A program made the translations under genes and the position numbers. From the NCBI GenBank assembly GCA_002425705.1, contig DIMT01000028.1, positions 2,685-34,341 of the forward strand: a stretch of DNA of 31,657 nt. The letters run 5' to 3'. Under the pieces are notes generated by a model. The model searched no databases, was not told where the DNA came from, and saw only the letters and a list, made by a program, of their open reading frames with translations. This document shows, one piece after another, positions 31,558-31,657 of the stretch (its first letter is position 1; each line of letters opens with the position of its first letter). Origin of the DNA: Firmicutes bacterium UBA5559 (GTDB lineage: Bacteria; Bacillota; Clostridia; Peptostreptococcales; Anaerovoracaceae).

Positions 31558-31657
31558 GGACTATTTTTGTTGATTTATGGCGAATCAAAGATCCGGAGAT
31601 TGCTGCATCCGATTTCTTCATAAGACAGGAAGAAATAGAGGGGGTATTCGCTTCCAT

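Noticed and set aside
31526..31657. Open minus-strand frame running in from the right edge and ending at a stop at 31526 (43 codons).
   Set aside because: Too short to assign and a run of this length is not unlikely by chance. Its end overlaps a candidate promoter for the SLH gene. The hairpin at 31475-31498 would suit a real gene end, so a partial gene is not excluded.
1..31657. Search for mobile elements, CRISPR arrays, tRNA or rRNA genes, phage genes and composition breaks.
   Set aside because: No transposase, integrase, direct-repeat array, tRNA cloverleaf or rRNA segment was recognised. All sizeable gaps are explained by promoters and terminators.

Overview
The window looks like chromosomal DNA from an anaerobic Bacillota of the class Clostridia. 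The evidence is a class III (oxygen-sensitive) ribonucleotide reductase with its radical-SAM activase, acetate kinase, an S-layer-homology surface protein, strong AGGAGG-type ribosome binding sites, near-consensus sigma-A promoters and clostridial gene orders such as uppP-ftsK-rimO-pgsA-cinA. No transposase, integrase, phage gene, tRNA, rRNA or CRISPR array was seen. The genus cannot be fixed from the sequence alone.

Layout, left to right. (1) 1-5576, minus strand: a housekeeping cluster for cell envelope, division and ribosome modification, transcribed uppP > ftsK/spoIIIE > rimO > pgsA > cinA (cinA is cut by the left edge). (2) 5826-6821, plus strand: asd alone, ending at a double hairpin shared with rpmF. 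(3) 6938-8419: rpmF and ackA on the minus strand, each with its own promoter. (4) 8557-13913, minus strand: yloU (Asp23 family) > recG > rsmD > coaD > coiled-coil protein > tmcAL, tightly packed. (5) rpmB as a single-gene unit. (6) nrdD-nrdG behind a strong promoter with a probable tandem pair of NrdR boxes. (7) A GNAT acetyltransferase gene, divergent from a lipoprotein gene. The lipoprotein is recognisably a PepD/M20-type dipeptidase with most of its metal site erased. (8) 19582-27384, minus strand: a five-gene accessory operon with its own near-consensus promoter. It encodes a MazG-like pyrophosphohydrolase, a ferritin-like diiron protein, a 1621-residue multidomain protein, an LDH/MDH-fold dehydrogenase and a tandem flavodoxin-like oxidoreductase. 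(9) A Ca2+ P-type ATPase. (10) An SLH/FN3 surface protein whose mRNA leader carries a terminator-like hairpin just upstream of the ribosome binding site.

The most promising undescribed system is region 8. The giant protein joins an HD phosphohydrolase, a long alpha-helical repeat region, a NadD/CoaD-like nucleotidyltransferase, a GNAT-like segment and a PRPP-binding-type phosphoribosyltransferase-like segment. It is co-transcribed with a nucleotide pyrophosphohydrolase and three redox-type proteins. I infer a pathway that makes, turns over or senses a nucleotide or dinucleotide, possibly NAD-like and redox-linked. Domain calls rest on motifs read by eye and the pathway is a hypothesis.

There is no gene-free stretch over 300 bases. 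The longest gaps are 17178-17470 (nrdD promoter, NrdR boxes and a terminator) and 5577-5825 (divergent uppP/asd promoters and a 22-bp dyad).
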